64,000 nucleotides of DNA. Source: JBLNDJ01 sp050261515. GTDB taxonomy: Bacteria > Acidobacteriota > Terriglobia > Bryobacterales > Bryobacteraceae. Position numbers and translations under genes: made by a program. The notes below the pieces were generated by a model. It saw only the letters and a list, made by a program, of their open reading frames with translations. It was not told the DNA's origin and did no database searches. Below, piece by piece: positions 60,762 to 64,000 of this stretch. Every line of letters starts with the position of its first letter. The first letter of the stretch is position 1. The stretch is taken from NCBI GenBank assembly GCA_050261515.1, contig JBLNDJ010000057.1:1-64000 (forward strand), written 5' to 3'.

Positions 60762-61856
60762 TTAGGTCACGAACTCCCGGAAAACCTCATTGGACAACAA
60801 AACGCCGCGGTCTGTCAGGCGCAGCACGCCGCCAGCGGTTTCGAGCAGGCCCTCCGCCGCGAGCCGCGCGATGGGTTCTTCGAAACGGCGCCACTCGTCC
60901 GGGGCTGGACGCACACCGGCGCGCAGGCGCAGCCCGAGAAAGAACCGCTCCTGGGCGGGATGGGCGGGCTCGGTCGCTTCGCAGGCGGATTCGCCGCGCT
61001 CGATGCGTTCCACGTACTCCTGGGGCGTTTCCACGTTGCGCGGCCGCAGCGCGCCGTCGTAGGAATGCGCGCCGGCGCCGAAGCCGGCGTAGGGAGCGAG
61101 CGTCCAGTATTTGAGATTGTGCAGCGATTCGCTTCCGGGCCGCGCGAAGTTCGAGATTTCGTAACGGGGGATGCCCGCGGCCGCGAGGCGCTCCACCGCG
61201 ATCTCGTAGAGCTCCGCGGCAAGGTCGCCGTCCGGAGCCTCCGCCGCCCCGTAGCGGGTCCCGCCGCGCAGGATTTCGGCGCCGAGGCGGCTGTCCTCGT
61301 CCACTTCGAGCATGTAGACGGAAACGTGCGGCGCCTCCAGCCGCTCTACGTGGTCGAGCGATTCGCGCCAGCTCGCGGCGGTCTGCCCTGGCAGGCCGGC
61401 GATCAGATCGATATTGAAGTTGCGGATCCCGGCGGCGCGGAGCAGGGCGACATCCGCCGCCACGATTTCCGCCGTGTGCTTCCGGCCCGTGCGGCGGATC
61501 TCGTCGCGAACGAACGACTGCACGCCGAGGCTCACGCGGCCGATGCCCGCTTCGCGCCATCCGCGCGCCAGCTCGGCGGTGATCGCCCCCGGAGTCGCCT
61601 CGATGGTGGCCTCGCGCCAGTCGCGCCCCGGGATAGCCGCCAGCAGTTCCGCGACCCGGCCGGATGGAATGCGGTTCGGCGACCCTCCCCCGAGGTATAC
61701 GGTTTCAGGCGTCCAAGGCCAGCGAAACGCCGAAATTTCGGCATGCAACGCGCTCAAATAGCGCGTTTCGAGCTCGTGCGCGAACACTCCGGAACCGAAG
61801 TTGCAGAATGTGCACTTCTGCGCGCAGAACGGGAAAGATAGGTAAACACCCGCCAA
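60762..61856 (-). CDS. HemW-like radical SAM protein
   Basis: A 364-residue radical SAM protein of the HemN/HemW family. The Fe-S site is FCAQKCTFCNFGSG (Cx3Cx2C followed by Asn-Phe, which separates HemW from true HemN). VYLGGGSPNRIPSG replaces the usual GGGTP, and IGRVSLGVQSF and FNIDLIAGLPGQT are typical. HemW proteins are thought to be haem chaperones rather than coproporphyrinogen oxidases. The best start is TTG 61856, with no alternative ATG nearby. Divergent from bshC. Confidence 0.82.
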   Translation of the reverse strand: MAGVYLSFPFCAQKCTFCNFGSGVFAHELETRYLSALHAEISAFRWPWTPETVYLGGGSPNRIPSGRVAELLAAIPGRDWREATIEATPGAITAELARGWREAGIGRVSLGVQSFVRDEIRRTGRKHTAEIVAADVALLRAAGIRNFNIDLIAGLPGQTAASWRESLDHVERLEAPHVSVYMLEVDEDSRLGAEILRGGTRYGAAEAPDGDLAAELYEIAVERLAAAGIPRYEISNFARPGSESLHNLKYWTLAPYAGFGAGAHSYDGALRPRNVETPQEYVERIERGESACEATEPAHPAQERFFLGLRLRAGVRPAPDEWRRFEEPIARLAAEGLLETAGGVLRLTDRGVLLSNEVFREFVT

Positions 61857-61918
61857 ATTCTATTGTACGGTGTCACTTCCATGCGCTTCGGATCATCTGT
61901 TAATCTTGGACTCTTAAA

Positions 61919-63496
61919 ATGGACTACGACTGCGTCCGCTACACCGCACTGCCGAATACATCCAAGCTCTTTGCGGACTATGTCTATCATTTCGATCGCG
62001 TGGCCCGGTTCTATGCGGGCGATCCTTACAATCTCGAATCGTTCCGGAGGGCGGCTGCCGCGATCGATTTTCCAGAGGATCGCCGCTCCGCGCTGGCCGC
62101 CGCGCTTCGGGAACAGAACGCCCCCGGCGAGGCGCTGGATCGCATCGCGCAGCCCGGAACGGCCGCCGTCCTGACCGGCCAGCAGGTGGGGCTGTTTTCG
62201 GGCCCCTGCTACACGATTTACAAAGCCCTGACCGCGGCGCGCCTCGCGCGCAGGCTGACGGAAGCCGGGGTTCCTGCCGTGCCCGTTTTCTGGCTCGCCA
62301 CGGAGGACCACGACTTCGCCGAGGTCAACCACGCCTGGGTCTTCAACGCCTCGAACGAGCCTGTGCGGCTGGCGGTCGAAGCCCCGAACGGCGAGCACCG
62401 TCCCGTGGGCGGCATCGCGATCGATGCGCCGCCCATCGAGGCGCTCCGGCGCGCGCTGGAGGGTCTGCCGTTCGGCGAAGAAGTCACGGCGCTGGTCGAG
62501 GAAGCGTACACGCCCGGCGCGACCATGGGGGCGGCGTTCGCGAAGCTGCTTGCGCGCCTGCTCGCCGGCGAGGGGATGCTGTTCTTCGATCCGATGCATC
62601 CCGCGTCGCGTCGCCTGGCCGCGCCCCTGCTGGCGGAAGCGGCTCGCAGGGGGCCCGAGCTGACGGCGCGCGTTCTCGAACGGAACCGCGAGCTGACGGA
62701 GGCCGGCTATCACGTCCAGGTGCACGTAGAGCCGAAGACGTCGTTCGTGTTCCTGCTCGACGGCGCACGCCGGCTCACGCTGCGCCGTGACGGCAACGAA
62801 TACGCCGCCAACGGCCGGCGCTTTCAGGCGGAGGAACTGGCGGCGCGCGCCGAAAACCTGTCGCCCAACGCGCTGCTCAGGCCCGTCGTGCAGGATTCGA
62901 TGTTCCCCACCGCGGCCTACGTGGGCGGGCCGGCGGAACTCGCGTACCTTTCGCAGAGCCAGGTGCTCTACCAGACGCTGCTCGGCCGCATGCCGCTCGC
63001 CATGCCGCGCCAGAGCGCGACCCTGCTGGACGCGCGCGCGGGCAAGCTGTTCGAGCGCTACGATCTGTCGCTGGCGGATTTTTTCCACGGCTCCGGCGGC
63101 GTGCGCGAGAGGATCGCGGCCAGGCTGGTCCCGGCCGGGCTCGAGCGCGAGATCTCGGATGCGCGCACGGAAACCGGCAAGCTGCTCGACCGGCTCGAAC
63201 GCGCCCTCGCCGAATTCGACCCGACGCTCGAGGCCGCGTTTCAAAAGAGCCGCCGCAAGATCGACTACCAGCTCGCCAAGACCGGCCGGAAAGCCGCGCG
63301 GGAAGCTTTCCGCCGCGACGAGCGCGCCACAGCCGCTGCGGCGTACCTGAACGGCCTCGTCTTCCCGGAAAAGCATCTGCAGGAGCGGCTCTATTCGATC
63401 CTGCCGTTCCTTGCCCGCCACGGCCTGGACCTGATTGGAAAGCTCGGCGACCGCCTCACGCTCGACTGCCTGGACCACCGCGTGCTCGTGGTCTGA
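61919..63496 (+). CDS. bshC: Bacillithiol biosynthesis cysteine-adding enzyme BshC
   Basis: A 525-residue BshC, adding cysteine to glucosaminyl-malate in the last step of bacillithiol synthesis. Rossmann-like core with AAVLTGQQVGLFSGPCYTIY, VFWLATEDHDFAEVNHAW, PNALLRPVVQDSMFP and YVGGPAELAYLSQSQVLY. A coiled coil occupies about 395-450. This indicates bacillithiol as a low-molecular-weight thiol, if bshA and bshB exist elsewhere. The ATG at 61919 starts DYDCVRYTALPN. Confidence 0.92.
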   Translation: MDYDCVRYTALPNTSKLFADYVYHFDRVARFYAGDPYNLESFRRAAAAIDFPEDRRSALAAALREQNAPGEALDRIAQPGTAAVLTGQQVGLFSGPCYTIYKALTAARLARRLTEAGVPAVPVFWLATEDHDFAEVNHAWVFNASNEPVRLAVEAPNGEHRPVGGIAIDAPPIEALRRALEGLPFGEEVTALVEEAYTPGATMGAAFAKLLARLLAGEGMLFFDPMHPASRRLAAPLLAEAARRGPELTARVLERNRELTEAGYHVQVHVEPKTSFVFLLDGARRLTLRRDGNEYAANGRRFQAEELAARAENLSPNALLRPVVQDSMFPTAAYVGGPAELAYLSQSQVLYQTLLGRMPLAMPRQSATLLDARAGKLFERYDLSLADFFHGSGGVRERIAARLVPAGLEREISDARTETGKLLDRLERALAEFDPTLEAAFQKSRRKIDYQLAKTGRKAAREAFRRDERATAAAAYLNGLVFPEKHLQERLYSILPFLARHGLDLIGKLGDRLTLDCLDHRVLVV

Positions 63497-63502
63497 CGTT
63501 GC

Positions 63503-63508
63503 TATACT
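63503..63508 (+). promoter_or_regulatory. Candidate -10 element for tRNA-Leu
   Basis: TATACT ends 16 bases before the mature tRNA 5' end, seven bases after the bshC stop. No good -35 match is seen upstream, so read-through from bshC is also possible. Confidence 0.4.
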
Positions 63509-63524
63509 GAAGTCTCTTCGCCCG

Positions 63525-63613
63525 GGCCGAGTGGCGAAATTGGCAGACGCAGCAGACTCAAAATCTGCCGGGGATCACTCCCCGTGTCGGTTCAAGTCCG
63601 ACCTCGGCCACCA
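63525..63613 (+). tRNA. tRNA-Leu (anticodon CAA)
   Basis: An 89-base cloverleaf. Acceptor stem GGCCGAG pairs with CTCGGCC, and a discriminator A and encoded CCA follow. D-arm region TGGCGAAATTGGCAGACGC, anticodon loop CTCAAAA (anticodon CAA), a long type II variable arm (GGGGATCACTCCCC) and T loop GGTTCAAGTCC. The long variable arm and A73 fit leucine. Reads UUG codons. Confidence 0.95.
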
Positions 63614-63646
63614 CCCCTCGTGAACCACCGCGCCATCGCCAATAAT

Positions 63647-64000
63647 ATGGGGATGCTCTCCCGAAGGACCTTTCTCGCCTCGGCGGCTGCTGCCGCGTCA
63701 TCTCCGGCGCAAACCTTCACCAGCAATCGTCCGGATCCGCAGCGGCGCGCGTTCCGGAGCGACGCGGTCGAGGCGGCCATCGTCTCGGTAAAGCGCCGCA
63801 TCGCCGATCCGGAGCTGGCGTGGATGTTCGAGAACTGCTTCCCCAACACGCTCGACACCACGGTCCGCTACCGCGAGCCCGGCGGCCAGCCGGATACGTT
63901 CGTCATCACGGGCGATATCCCCGCCATGTGGCTGCGCGATTCGAGCGCCCAGGTGTGGCCTTACCTGCCGCTTGCGAAAGACGATCCACGCCTGAAGCGG
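63647..64000 (+). CDS. GH125 family exo-alpha-1,6-mannosidase-type protein (5' part)
   Basis: The first 118 residues of a longer gene cut by the window edge. LSRRTFLASAAAAASSP is a twin-arginine signal peptide. The mature part, ELAWMFENCFPNTLDTTV, then DTFVITGDIPAMWLRDSSAQ and VWPYLPLA, matches the N-terminus of GH125 metal-independent alpha-mannosidases. ATG 63647 or ATG 63653 are possible starts, and neither has a clear Shine-Dalgarno. Confidence 0.8.
   Translation, partial: MGMLSRRTFLASAAAAASSPAQTFTSNRPDPQRRAFRSDAVEAAIVSVKRRIADPELAWMFENCFPNTLDTTVRYREPGGQPDTFVITGDIPAMWLRDSSAQVWPYLPLAKDDPRLKR

Overview
This is a high-GC bacterial chromosome segment that looks like Acidobacteriota, probably the Bryobacterales/Solibacter side. 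That assignment is an inference. It rests on secreted DUF1080, ThuA and creatininase-type proteins, a Tat-type aldo/keto reductase, GH125 and BshC genes, type II NADH dehydrogenase, and abundant GTG/TTG starts with 1-4 base stop/start overlaps. No marker gene fixes the taxonomy.

Layout. (1) 1-10064, minus strand: a type I-G (formerly I-U) CRISPR-Cas locus in the order cas3, csx17, csb1, csb2, [cas2 fragment, RelE-like toxin, HigA-like antitoxin], cas2, cas4-cas1, leader, array. The array runs off the left edge. A toxin-antitoxin module with its own palindromic operator sits between two copies of the cas2 5' end. The toxin gene has lost its catalytic core while the antitoxin gene is intact, so the adaptation genes cas2 and cas4-cas1 now lie directly downstream of an antitoxin-type operator. 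(2) 10.3-17.5 kb: a DUF1080 protein, a homocysteine methyltransferase, a four-subunit 2-oxoacid:ferredoxin oxidoreductase, a YbaK deacylase, a pair of SMR-type membrane proteins and a secreted BNR/YCF48-like protein. (3) 17.5-32.3 kb: two hypotheticals, CstA-YbdD, DUF6496, creatininase, ThuA, AraC-GyrI and GyrI-like proteins, GlmS, YjbQ, a histidine kinase, an aldo/keto reductase, an AAA ATPase and NDH-2. (4) 32.5-48.8 kb: a complete-looking dcw cluster, mraZ-rsmH-ftsL-ftsI-murE-murF-mraY-murD-ftsW-murG-murC-ftsQ-ftsA-ftsZ, without murB or ddl, behind a promoter with four MraZ boxes spaced 11 bp apart. (5) 48.9-59.7 kb: a tightly overlapping envelope-polysaccharide operon (rmlA, rmlC, rmlB, glycosyltransferases including two with unusual architecture, a DUF3108 protein, an ABC-2 permease with an extra N-terminal domain, a GH5 enzyme). 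(6) 59.7-64 kb: threonine aldolase, a HemW-like protein, BshC, tRNA-Leu(CAA) and the start of a GH125 gene.

The dcw genes make lipid-linked peptidoglycan precursors and the division machinery. GlmS feeds the same pathway with glucosamine-6-phosphate. The following operon makes dTDP-sugars and assembles and exports a surface glycan. Two kinds of small repeat cut across genes. One is a roughly 50 bp palindrome built on a GGGGACAG(A/G)CACC arm, which has entered the 5' coding parts of murF and of the YCF48-like gene without breaking the frame. The other is a degenerate heptamer array, (A/C)CAG(A/G)AG on one strand, found downstream of the DUF1080 gene and inside the 5' end of murE. The strongest candidate for something undescribed is the CRISPR adaptation module placed behind a decayed toxin-antitoxin unit. 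A glycosyltransferase with three internal repeats is second.
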